A stretch of 64,000 bases of DNA from Bryoerythrophyllum caledonicum. Its lineage: Eukaryota > Streptophyta > Bryopsida > Pottiales > Pottiaceae. The notes beneath the pieces were generated by a model. That model made no database searches. It had not been told where the DNA came from and worked only from the letters and a program-made list of their open reading frames with translations. Numbering within the stretch: the stretch's first letter is position 1; every line of letters begins with the position of its first letter. Where the stretch lies: the NCBI GenBank assembly GCA_963971425.1, contig OZ020524.1, positions 1,199,573 through 1,263,572 of the forward strand. Reading direction: 5' to 3'. This document shows, in pieces, positions 34,861 through 44,884 of this stretch. Made by a program: the position numbers and the translations under genes.

Positions 34861-36962
34861 ATAATTCTATTCTACATATAATTTTCTACATAGATAACAT
34901 GGTGTCTTTAGGTCTTTGCTCCAAAAACTTCTTCAAAGTTTGAAGGGCACTACCTACATCTTTAAAGCCTACAACTTCTTCTATTGTATCGTGAGGATTA
35001 GCTTCATCAGGATCACTATCTTCGTGTTCACTACCTTGTTGTTGAGATGGAAGCATTTCAATAAATTTCTTCATCAGTGGGCTGATAAGGATTATTCAAA
35101 TCAAACTCCATCTCATAATTTAAGTACTCTTGAACATTCATGTAAGGGGTCTCTGTCTTAGAGGATATCAAACTTAGTTGTTCCAGTACAGCAGGAGCCT
35201 CCTCTACCTCTTTCGTGCGCTACTCTTGAAGGACTTCATTTTCTACATGAACTGAAAGAATTCCGGTGATAGTGTCTTCAACAATTTCGAATTGTTGTTG
35301 GCGTCAGTCCATTACGCCAAGCCTTCTCAACCATGGTCACATCTTGGTACACATCAATTGCCAAACTCTTGCTAGTTGAAATACAATCTATTTGATGTTG
35401 AATTAATAACTTCTTGTATTGAGCTTTGAATGATGCAATGATCCCTACATCCATAGGCTAGAAACGACTAGTTGTATCTGGAGGCAAAAACTCTAATCGT
35501 GTCACCTTCAATCTTGAATCTACATTAGGCACTTGATGTCCAGAAAAAGTATCCACCAACAAAAGTATTTTTTCTATCTGGGCACTTACCATCCTCCTCT
35601 CAAAATATAACATAAATTGTTAAAAAATTTGTGTTGTCATCCATGCTTTTTTATTAGCATGCCATTGTATACCTAGATTTTCTGGGTTTAGAATGTGCGT
35701 GCTTGTAAAAGCTTGAGGCTTCAAATATTGATTGATAACCAATGGAGGAAGAATGATGCTTCCATCAGCATTTGCGGTAAGTGCCACAGTGATGTGCTCC
35801 TTCTGCTTTTTTTTCCAGATAACCTTTTCGTATCTAATGTACGATTTGGTTCCAATCTGTAAAAAAGACCAGTTTCATCCTTATTTAAAACATCACTACT
35901 CTTGTATTGAGATACAAGTGTTTTGATGTCTTCCATTTTCTTAAAAAACATCAGATTCAGGAACGTCAGCTGATGTGTCTTCTCCATGACGGGTATGGCC
36001 CTTGATATTATATCTCTTCTTGAAATTTTGCATCCATCCATGAGAAAATTGAAGCTCCTTCTCGTTAGCACCTCTAGGAAGTAATGCGTAAAATCTCTTT
36101 GCAGCAGCCACCACAAGGTCATCAGATAAAACAAATTATTTTCCTGTATTATCGTAAACCAAGTAAAAGTAGCTTCCTCCACTTCTGGGCATTGAGACTT
36201 TTGTAAGCGCTTGGAATCACCGAGGTGCCCAACGTCAAGTCCACTAAAGTGTTCTTTTAGCTTTACTATTCTTCCAATATCCATCTCAGACGCGTTTACT
36301 TGAAAGTGTGCATTTGCCCACACAATTAATGCTCTATTGGTAATCTTTCCACCACTAGCTAACAGAGTCTCACGATATTGAATAATCTCTTGTACTTGCT
36401 CTAACGTGAACTCATGACCCTTTGCCATTGCAAACTATAGGAAATTTTCTTGAACAATATATCTTCTATTGATGAATTTGCAATACAAATTAAAACTCTA
36501 ACAACATATATTCTATGAATGAGTTCACAACACAAATAATAATTCTATAGCCTTCAGTCTCTTCTTATAGTCTTTGCCGCCTTGCCTAGTTGCCTTTCAT
36601 TATTAAGTTAAAAGTACACTTATCTTTTACTTTATGAGCTTAAAAATATATGATCTATTAGTTTATGAACTTAAAATACATCTACCTATCAATTTGTTTC
36701 TAGAATGGACATCTAGAGTCACTTTGCAACAAGAAACTATTACTTCACCTCAAAATTATCTCCCAGCAAGCAATGGTTCTAATGAAAAGTCTTTTTCTGG
36801 AAACTTATCATTTACCGAGGTAAAATCAACAAAGTTGGGAGCGCGACATTGCATAACACAACACATAACACTTACTAGTCTTAATTTTAAGGAGCGGAAA
36901 TCTCCTTAACACATATAGAGTTTTAACACTTATCGAGGTAAACATAACGAGGTTTGACTGTA
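34861..36962 (-). mobile_element. pogo/Tigger-like transposon, copy B, minus orientation
   Basis: The right end (36921-36962) carries the same terminal repeat as copy A, reading on the minus strand TACAGTCAAACCTCG and then CTCGATAAGTGTTAAAACTC, next to a TA. The transposase is on the minus strand: the N-terminal domain (MAKGHEFTLEQVQEIIQYRE) ends near 36428, and catalytic and C-terminal parts run down to about 34886 (LQTLKKFLEQRPKDTMLS). The left terminal repeat is not clear, so the left end is approximate and may be truncated. It shares several hundred codons with copy A. Confidence 0.78.
34886..36428 (-). pseudogene. pogo-like transposase, copy B
   Basis: Starts MAKGHEF with the CENP-B-type helix-turn-helix, followed by VEEATFTWFTIIQENN and, in another frame, the first catalytic segment (VLNKDETGLFYRLEPNRTL). 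The DDE core continues on the minus strand down to about 35300 (segments equivalent to LLLVDTFSGHQVPN and FLPPDTTSRF), with stops and shifts on the way. The C-terminus near 34886-35074 is acidic (SEHEDSDPDEANPHDTIEEVVGFKDVG). Frameshifts, for example near 36090, show it is inactive. It preserves codons that copy A has lost, such as GAG where copy A has TAG at 9286. Confidence 0.75.
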
Positions 36963-37545
36963 CAAGGTCTAAATCTCTTACCATTGTCTTAAGCGTGATG
37001 TTTCACATACATTTCCCAACACACCAAGTTTTAGAGGTAAAAAAGGGGTGTAGCATATTCAAAACAAGTGTGCAAGGAGGGGAGGTTCAAAATTGATATT
37101 TCACACATATTTTGGTGAACTACGTATGTTTTCGAAACATGAAGATCTCTAGGTTTTATGTAGATAGATGAAGTTTTTTTCCCCGTTGCCCGGCAATGTG
37201 TGAAAATGTTTGAGTTGGGATAAAATTCCTTTTTCCACTATAGACAAGAACTATTTTTGAAAATTTCAAGTGAAGAAAATATTTGTTATTTATGTGATAA
37301 ATCTCAATGTCAATAGAAACTTTTGTCAAATATTTTGGAGCTGCCCGGAGTCCCCGTTTTTTTACTTTGAGTGGTACTTACATTTAAACCGCAAAACTAT
37401 TATTTTAAAAAAAAAACCTCCTAGTAGCTCTTAATAGAGGCAATCTACTGTAAATTTTTCTTTAAAAATTGAATTTTGGTCAAATTTTAGGTACATGCCC
37501 GAAATCCAATTTGATCCCGTGGGGACAGTTGATCATTTAGGGTTT
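36961..37545 (-). mobile_element. piggyBac-like MITE, copy 3, partial, minus orientation
   Basis: Reverse-complement homology to the MITEs at 5393-6333 and 60334-61285 is clear. It contains atgaagatctctaggtttta, TGCCCGGCAATGTGTGAAAA and ggtgtagcatattcaaaaca, and ends near 37540 with a decayed terminus (TTTAGGG). Its other end is cut exactly where the pogo copy B terminal repeat and TA begin, so the pogo element probably inserted into it. The missing part was not found left of copy B. Confidence 0.75.
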
Positions 37546-38320
37546 TTTTTTTGTTTTTTTTTGGGTTGGTTTTGTTTGGTTTTTTGTGGACACAAGTAAA
37601 GAGAGCCTTTACTGCACACAAAGGAAGGATTCCTGCACAGAAAAGGAAGGCATCACTTATCCAATGCATCACTTTTTCAATGCACGCGTCGATTCCAGGC
37701 TAGTGGCTTACTGAAATTAGTGCGTATGTCAAACCCAAAATAGGACATCGGCAGCTAAGAAGTAGGACTGTGGATACCATTTCCCGCCCCCCAAATCCTG
37801 GAGCCGTTGGAATAAAGTTTTCCCGCCTAACGCCACTTTTTGTGCTCTGCTTCGCAGAAGACTACCGGATGCTCATTTTCAGAAGTTCATTTCCTACTCT
37901 TGCACCTACTGCATCCTCTTTTTTCTCTCTGTACTTCGCTCAGTGTCTTCCTTGTTTTGAGAACATTCACAGTAGTCGTCAAAAATATGTCTGAGTTTAT
38001 CTGAAGTATGTTTGTATTTCTTTTTCATTTGCGCATCCGTGTGGAGAGCTCGATTTCCTCTCAAGGGTACATCAACATCAAGAGATTGTTGTCTGAGGCT
38101 TAGCTGTGATCATTCGAGGGCTACCCGACCCGAGCCCGTAGGCCGTCCGCATCACGGCTGTGTATTCAAAGTATGTGTATTTCTTTCATTGTCGAAATCA
38201 TTATTGTCGGTGTAGTACTTCTAATGCACCGTAGAATTTGTTTGCAATTAAGCTGTGAATGCTCCACCACTACTCATTATCACTGTAGCATAGCACTTTA
38301 CTATTTTTAGACTAACCATT
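37546..38320 (+). promoter_or_regulatory. Probable promoter and 5' UTR exon of the DUF7869-type gene
   Basis: This stretch ends in GC-richer sequence with a good splice donor (CAAA|GTATGTG, about 38167). The DUF7869-type start codon at 39273 directly follows a splice acceptor (ATTGTAG, ending 39272). I infer a 5' UTR exon here and an intron of about 1.1 kb that contains the palindromes at 38321-39127. No coding sequence is recognised. Confidence 0.45.
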
Positions 38321-38662
38321 TATCCTCAGGTCGAGGATAAATCAGATTCTTGAAAGTCAGGTGTTGATCAACAAATCCTATGAGTGAGATCCTCGTTACA
38401 TTTATCCTCGGGTCGAGGATAACACTGACTCTTGCTAGTTCGTTGGTTGACCAACGTGACCTATGAGAGGATCCTCATTTCATTTATCCTCGGGTCGAGG
38501 ATAACACGGACTCTTGCTTGTGCATCAGTCGACCAACGTGACCTATGAGAGGATCCTCATTTTATTTATCCTCGGATCGAGGATAACTCTCGCTTGTACA
38601 ACAGTTGATCAACAAATCCTATGAATGAGATAGTCATCAAATTTATCCTCGGGTCGAGGATA
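38321..38662. promoter_or_regulatory. Tandem array of 82-bp units, each with a 19-bp palindrome
   Basis: Palindrome starts at 38321, 38403, 38485, 38567 and 38644: spacings 82, 82, 82 and 77. Core form TATCCTCGGGTCGAGGATA (variants CAG and GGA at the centre). Between palindromes the unit repeats words such as GACTCTTGCT, GACCAACGTGACCTATGAGA and ATCAACAAATCCTATGA. Confidence 0.9.
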
Positions 38663-38786
38663 ATACGGCCTTTTGCTAGTTCGGGTGTCGATCAACAAAT
38701 CCTATGAATGATTCCTTATTTAAGGACTGAATTATTTCTTCGGTTGAGATTAACTTTAGAGTACTTCAAATTATTAGTAGTCGGTC

Positions 38787-39127
38787 TATTCTCAACCCGA
38801 GGATAATCTCATATTATTTATTAAGAAATGCCAATCTGAATTTTATCAACTCCTCTTGTATACTTATAAGAAGAAATCGTCTACACTTCATTTTTTCTCG
38901 AGTCCGTAATGAACTTTTAATCGTCGATGATTGACCTGCTTAATTCTTCTCGTCTTCAATGTATCTTTACGAGTATATAAATGTCTGTTGATATTTTTTA
39001 AAACGGCTAGGATGTCGCTGTCTCCATTGGAACCATACTATTAGTATCCTTGACTCGAGGATAGTGTTTAAATAAATATTCATGTGTATTTCTAATTTCT
39101 CTCATTCATATCCTTGAGCCGAGGATA
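38787..39127. promoter_or_regulatory. Three further diverged palindromes upstream of the DUF7869-type gene
   Basis: TATTCTCAACCCGAGGATA (38787-38805), TATCCTTGACTCGAGGATA (39045-39063) and TATCCTTGAGCCGAGGATA (39109-39127). The last lies about 145 bases before the start codon at 39273. Confidence 0.8.
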
Positions 39128-39272
39128 CTTGGTGGCGTTTTTGGATATTGCCTTTGTGCCTATATGCAGTTGTCCAAATTTATATCGCTTTGGATTTAAG
39201 GTGTTTATTATTTTTTATATTTCAATGAACTTCATTTATGAACTAAAGCCACGTCAAATTGATATATTGTAG

Positions 39273-42086
39273 ATGGAAGGAGACTCATTTGATGTCAGAG
39301 ATCGAGCTCCTCCAACCTTGCCTTCCGATGTTGCTCCTTGTGAGGGTATTCCTCGCGCTGCCTGGTTTTCAAAGCGCGTTATCCTTCGAAACATATCAGG
39401 GAATAACGTCGGAATCGGACTATGTCAGAGTGTTGATTCCAGTTTAATTCCTGAAACTGGAGGCCGGCCATTTGGAGATGACCATGTCGCGATTCTTATT
39501 GTTGAATCCTTAAATGAGGATGATATTCCCTTGAATTGGATGTTTGCTCTCCGAGCATGGCCAATTCGACATGTCTTTCTTCGTAATGTGAGTTTGTACG
39601 ACCAAGAGCAAACTAGCATTTACAATGCCGCTCTGAAGGTATTCCGTCGGGGTCCAAGAATTGGTCTTCGACAGTATGAGAGTAATCGGTCGAGACGAGT
39701 GCTGCCTTCCCCACCAAAGAAGGAAGTACTCCTTTCTGCACAATCAATCAACCTTGTTGCGAGCGTTGTTTGTTGTCCAAGAAATTGTAAGCAACGCTTT
39801 CCGCGGAGTTTGATTTTTGTACTTCGAACACAAGTTCACAATGACATTGGAGGTGTATACTTTCGGAAACATGTTTTGCTTGATGTGCATAGGCAAATGC
39901 ATATTGACTCCAATGGCAACCATGTGGTGACGCTCGATGGAATTGATGTATGCCAAGATGCATGGTGTACAATCATGGGGGTTAGCCGAGCCACATTCTA
40001 CCGATACAAAAGTGATGCCAAGGATGAAGTGCGAGCGATGGCACATGGCAATTCTGGGACTAAGAAGCCTCGCATCCATACTCTCCAAGCAATTGCTACA
40101 TTGCACGACCTACTTGACGATGCTGCTGATAGTAGTCCTAACAAGACTACTACACTTGGCACTAGGGAGAAGGTTGTTTCGAAACATCTTCCCTCCTCTT
40201 TTCAATGGAGTGCAGTGTTGCCCAAAGTGAATGAGGTGAATTCAAGATTTGGCCTCAAACCAATATCTTTGTCTGGTCTTAGCCAAATTCGGAGCTCTGA
40301 ATTTGAACATTTTTCCACTAAGAAGCCAGGTGACAACTTTGCTCGCTGCAGTAGATGCGACCAATTGAAGCAATTGAAGAAGGCTAGTACACGAGGGTCG
40401 TCTGCATTCAATACGTGGGATACCAAATTGAAGTTGCATCACGCCTCCCAACAGACTCATCGTATTTTATATTATGGGAACCGGAAGAACTCGGAGGATA
40501 GACGTGATGACGTTGTTTGCATCATCCATGATAAAATGGATCACATCAAAACAGCATCTCCCCATTTTTCTCACAAGAATAAGGCGACGGAGTCCTTCAT
40601 GAAACTCCCTGTAGCTGTGACTGGAATGATTGCTCATGGACATGGAGATGTCCGTTATGCGCATTATAGTCTTGACATCTTCCCCACCGACTCGAATCAC
40701 ACTGTTGGATCCATTGCTAAGTTGCTTCGGGACTTAGAAAGTCCACCGACGTATTCTTCTCGTGAATTATTTGCAAAAGGGAGAGCTTCTCCACTGTCTG
40801 AGGCTGTGCTTGCTAATGCCAATAAGTGCCTTGGATCCCTTGCGGCTCCACCGGTTGAACCTGTTCCTGCAAGGCACTTACCACCAATTCTACAAATGCA
40901 ATTGGATAATGCCACAGGAGACAATAAGAATAGATTTGTGTTTGCTTTCTTCTCCCTACTTGTTCATTTGGATATTTTCCGAGAAGTACACGTGAACTTC
41001 TTACTTGTTGGTCATACTCACGAGGATATTGATGCAATGTTTGGAAGATGGAGTACCAAACTTAAGTCAAATAGCTATCCAACGATTCCACTCTTGATGA
41101 AGTCATTCATGGATGTTGAAGAAAAGCCAGTTATTCCACATCTTATTGAAGAGGTGCCCGACTTCAAGGGCTTTCTTAACGGATATTTGTGCATCGGCAA
41201 TGAGGCCCTCACAGGTCATATAAAGGGCCAGCAGTTCAAATTTTACAAGGATTCTGATGGTTTGCCAAAGATGCAGTACAAAATTCTTAGTACAGACAGG
41301 GATTGGTTGCCCGAGGAGAATGGAGGAATTCAGTTGTGGAAAATGACGGCAGATGGTAGACCAATATTGCCTCATGGGCAGCCACTTCCTCTTAATCCGC
41401 GACGTCATGAGAATTATGACAAGGTTATGAAGGCTATTTCTAGATTTCTAAGTCTTTGGAAATCCATGGCAAATGAGGATATCTCAGGTGAATACATGAG
41501 GAAGAATGAGCATATGATGTATTATTGGAGAGGTGTAAAGGCTGCTCTTGAGGTGCCATTGGAACAATCGACTTCTCTACGAGAGGGATTTTGGCCTCTA
41601 TCTAGATATGCTCCATCTATGGTGGATGAGTACGATATAGATGGTACATTGAGGGAGGAGTATGCCGAAGACCCTTCATTCATTGGACAACGACGTCATT
41701 GTCCGTCTCCATCGTTTCGGGTTGGTAGAGATGTATATGAGGGCTATGTACTTGCGGTGCGTTCAGCTGATGGGGATTTGCGCCCATTTTGGATCGCCTT
41801 GGCATTGACTAATCCACATCCAGATCGTGAACATTCTCATGAGATTAAAGTGCAATACTACAAACCTGCATCTCAACGTCATGTGGACTTAGAAACGTAC
41901 CAAGGGTGGGATTCTAGTAATGGGAACAATTGGATAGAAGAATCTGAATCTGAACCAATCTGGTTATATACAGATTGCATTGTAACAGCTTGGAAGCTTA
42001 GGTTCCGTGGGAACACTAGTTCTTCGAGGCTCAAAATTCCAAAATCACAGGTAGAAATAATCAAGGCATCTTTAGCTGAATATTAG
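39273..42086 (+). CDS. DUF7869-type protein, candidate transposase of the 22-kb element
   Basis: An uninterrupted 937-codon frame, the only intact long gene of the element; its ATG follows a splice acceptor directly. Residues about 231-250 (WCTIMGVSRATFYRYKSDAKD) look like a helix-turn-helix. A Cys pair (CSRCDQ) lies near 359. Three acidic motifs in order could form an RNase H-fold DDE/D triad: IIHDKMD (about 417), QLDNATGDNKN (about 543) and VGHTHEDIDAMF (about 580). This set is, to my knowledge, typical of the DUF7869 family found in many copies in plants and other eukaryotes. Transposase function is inference, from the triad, the DNA-binding motif, and the intact frame inside an element with inverted termini. 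The last 350 residues match no domain I recognise. Confidence 0.72.
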   Translation: MEGDSFDVRDRAPPTLPSDVAPCEGIPRAAWFSKRVILRNISGNNVGIGLCQSVDSSLIPETGGRPFGDDHVAILIVESLNEDDIPLNWMFALRAWPIRHVFLRNVSLYDQEQTSIYNAALKVFRRGPRIGLRQYESNRSRRVLPSPPKKEVLLSAQSINLVASVVCCPRNCKQRFPRSLIFVLRTQVHNDIGGVYFRKHVLLDVHRQMHIDSNGNHVVTLDGIDVCQDAWCTIMGVSRATFYRYKSDAKDEVRAMAHGNSGTKKPRIHTLQAIATLHDLLDDAADSSPNKTTTLGTREKVVSKHLPSSFQWSAVLPKVNEVNSRFGLKPISLSGLSQIRSSEFEHFSTKKPGDNFARCSRCDQLKQLKKASTRGSSAFNTWDTKLKLHHASQQTHRILYYGNRKNSEDRRDDVVCIIHDKMDHIKTASPHFSHKNKATESFMKLPVAVTGMIAHGHGDVRYAHYSLDIFPTDSNHTVGSIAKLLRDLESPPTYSSRELFAKGRASPLSEAVLANANKCLGSLAAPPVEPVPARHLPPILQMQLDNATGDNKNRFVFAFFSLLVHLDIFREVHVNFLLVGHTHEDIDAMFGRWSTKLKSNSYPTIPLLMKSFMDVEEKPVIPHLIEEVPDFKGFLNGYLCIGNEALTGHIKGQQFKFYKDSDGLPKMQYKILSTDRDWLPEENGGIQLWKMTADGRPILPHGQPLPLNPRRHENYDKVMKAISRFLSLWKSMANEDISGEYMRKNEHMMYYWRGVKAALEVPLEQSTSLREGFWPLSRYAPSMVDEYDIDGTLREEYAEDPSFIGQRRHCPSPSFRVGRDVYEGYVLAVRSADGDLRPFWIALALTNPHPDREHSHEIKVQYYKPASQRHVDLETYQGWDSSNGNNWIEESESEPIWLYTDCIVTAWKLRFRGNTSSSRLKIPKSQVEIIKASLAEY

Positions 42087-42819
42087 ATTTCAACAAGTTT
42101 TTTGTTTTTTATGGCAACAGTTATCCTAGTCATTCGAAATAGGTAGGGGTGCATGTTCTCATTTAAACTTGTGTTGTGTCGGACTAGATATTGTACTAAG
42201 TATGTACTGAACATGGAGGTCTGTCGTGGAATTGAGACTTTGAATGTTCGCGTAGCATATTTGTAGACAAAATTAGATTAGAATTTGTAGTTTAATATAG
42301 TGATGTATTGTGTTGCTTCAATATCATTAAACGTTGCCGTTTGTTTATAAAGTTATTGATGGATAAATTGTGGTTCACATTGTGTGTTTGATTAATTGTG
42401 CATTTATCTTTGATGCATGGATACTTTCTATTAATATAAATATTTGAATGTATTTCTACAGTAGGTGCTAATTTTTTAGTGATTGGTATTTCAATGACCT
42501 TGTTGTTTGAAACACGTACCACTTTTTGAAATTGGTAATTTTTATTTTCCTTTAAATTGAGAAGACATGCATTTTGGGTGGCTTGTAAATGAGTGTAAAT
42601 GTCTTATTTTAGTTTAATTTTGAGCCCTGCTAGGGATGCTCAAATTTATATCCGCTCAAATTTTTATGGAGTATTTTGTATTCTTGCTATGATAAATTTT
42701 TGGGATGTAGTAGTTGGCAATTTCAATCCAGCTTAAGTCTCAATTTAATAAATATTCTCAAATTAATGAAATAGTAAATTGACTATAATTAGACACCATG
42801 ATAAATTGAGACTCTGAAA
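42087..42819. other. Non-coding right arm of the 22-kb element
   Basis: AT-rich sequence between the DUF7869-type stop codon and the right terminal repeat. Several TGAGACT / AGTCTCAATTT words (near 42733 and 42805) echo the subterminal sequence of the left end. No coding sequence. Confidence 0.55.
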
Positions 42820-42839
42820 TGTCTCATTTTAATGAATAT
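42820..42839 (-). repeat. Right terminal inverted repeat of the 22-kb element
   Basis: On the minus strand this reads ATATTCATTAAAATGAGACA, 19 of 20 identical to the left end at 20665-20684. LINE coding sequence resumes about ten bases further on. Confidence 0.75.
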
Positions 42840-42843
42840 GGCG

Positions 42844-44884
42844 TTCATTTAAAAGAGACAAAGTTTTTGGATCTATGGGACAAGCATTTTCTTACAAATG
42901 GAAAGGAATAGGCTATGCTCACCCACATAACAAAACAGATACCCAGAAAGCTATACACTGGGCTAGACTTGCAGCAAAAAACAACCCAAACACCATTACC
43001 ACAATAACTACTTCCAACAACAACTGGTACCATAATCTAACACCGCATAAAGGCCCCTATCCAGACACACATGTTGTTACATACATACCAGCAGATACAA
43101 TAACATATGAAGAACCAACAAAACCACCCGAATTTACTAAAATCCGAATAGAACCTTCTGCTCTTCACATATTATGTGTACACCATAAAAACACCAGTGT
43201 TGGAAATAATGAACTAATCACCGCCCTAACCACAATTTTTAACAAACTCCAAATCCCTCAACCATACATACAAATTGCCCCGCCAACACAACTGAATACA
43301 CAAGTTAACAAAAGCAAAGAATGGAACACACTCACATACCCAACAGACAACCTAGTCACAAACTACAATTATACAACAACAATTCCTAACTTCATAAATG
43401 ATAAACAACCCAAATTCTTATCACAATACTGCTACTATAGTGATGGCTCATTTCTCCCACCACAAGATATGGGCAATCATTGGACTTGTGAAACTGCAAG
43501 ATATGGAATATACAATCAATCCAAAAATATAGAACTAGCCATAAGACTCCCACGTTTACAAAACATATTTAGAGCTGAAATAATGGCAATATATACAACC
43601 CTACAAATTATTACCTCCAAATACCCTAATGAACCTGCACACATTTTCACAGACTGTTTAAATGGCCTGTACAATATCCAAACACAACTCAAACACCCCA
43701 CCCAACATAATAACCACTCGGACAAAACCATTCTACAAGATATAGTAACACTTTTGCAACAAAGAACACAATCTACATCATTGTACAAAGTAAGAGCTCA
43801 CGCAAATATAGATGGTAACGAAAAAGCTGATGAACTAGCCAAACAAGGTAGAGACAAAGATTACCACAATGCAGCCCTACCACATGAATTTGCACATTCT
43901 ACACCATATTACTTTCAAAGAGACTGGTGGCATTCTATGGACGAAACCCCAGATAAAGGCCCTATAAGATTCCTTGAAAAGCATATTATTAAATATGACA
44001 AAGAACATAACTTAACAGACATTGCAACAAATTTCCCCAATATAAATAAATGGATAAGTAACACTGACATTGACAATAAACTATCCAATGAATTCTGGAC
44101 TAATAAACATGTAACAGACTCCCAAAAGACATGCCTCCTAAAACTAAGACATGGTCAATATATGGGCAATGCTAGAAAACAACTATTTTTTGGTAGAGAA
44201 TTATATCCATCAATCACATGCTCAATATGCGATTCCCAAGATCCAGACACATGGTTACATGTACTGCTAAAATGCAAACAACACCATATACATGCACTTA
44301 GAACAAAAAGACACAATAAAGCAGTTTGGGAAATTAAAAAACTACTAGCCTCATCAAAAAATTCAAGATGTTATACCCTCATGAATGCGGGCACATGTAA
44401 TGATAAACCACCAAAGAATACAGTCCCTCCATGGCTACTACCATGTACATGTGTACAACAAAGATGCCAATGTAATGCACGACTAAAACCAGACCTACTA
44501 TGCATAAAAGGACTACCCTACCAATCAAACCCCCCTACATCTTCCAACATCAATTTAAAGGTACAATTTATAGAATTCACATACTGTAATGACAGATTCT
44601 CACCAGATACCATTGAGAGAAAGATAGTAAAATACCAACCTCTCATCAACGATATTATCAACAAAGGTTGGATAGTTGAACCACTAATAGTAATTACAGC
44701 AGGTGCCAGAGCATCTACACACATCTCCCCTATGAAAATCCTAGAAACCAAACTCAAAATATCAAAGAAACTTATAAAAAATACATTTAGAGAAATAAAC
44801 ACAATTGCTATACACCATGCCATGTCCATAATACTACACAAAAGAAAAATAGAAAGCGGAGAGCCACTACCAATAGGCGTATAA
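42844..44884 (+). pseudogene. Inner LINE ORF2, C-terminal part: RNase H and R2-like endonuclease region
   Basis: This continues the frame broken at 20658; the first LINE codons are KRDKVFGSMGQAF. RNase H residues are visible: YYSDGSF (Asp), RAEIMAI (Glu), IFTDCLNG (Asp) and DGNEKADELAK (Asp), at about residues 190, 234, 259 and 318 of the 669-codon frame starting at 42875. Then comes a Cys/His cluster, CSICDSQDPDTWLHVLLKC with following histidines and TKRHNKAVWEI. Next is a second Cys-rich loop (CTCVQQRCQC) and NARLKPDLLCIKG...VQFIEFTYCND. That spacing resembles the CCHC plus PD...E restriction-like endonuclease of R2-type LINEs. The segment itself is open to its natural stop. Confidence 0.82.

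Larger units (their letters stand above)
20661..42843. mobile_element. 22-kb element with terminal inverted repeats, DUF7869-type gene and palindrome arrays
   Basis: This interrupts the inner LINE. Its left end contains ATATTCAATAAAATGAGACA (20665-20684). Its right end contains the inverse of ATATTCATTAAAATGAGACA (42820-42839), 19 of 20 identical, at the same 3-4 base distance from the LINE breakpoints. Both LINE flanks contain TTAA (20657-20660 and 42849-42852); the exact duplication length is unclear. Contents: a phosphatase-like gene (-), repeat R, a ParB/methyltransferase-like gene (-), 23 palindromes, AT-rich and CA-rich spacers, a pogo copy, a MITE fragment, and a DUF7869-type gene (+). 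I do not recognise the element as a described family. Confidence 0.72.

Noticed and set aside
38321..38662. CRISPR-like array
   Set aside because: The repeats are perfect palindromes and the spacers are also repeated. The context is a eukaryotic intron-like region.
20661..42843. Integrated giant or DNA virus
   Set aside because: No capsid, DNA polymerase or packaging ATPase is visible, and most genes contain introns. A transposon-like reading fits better.
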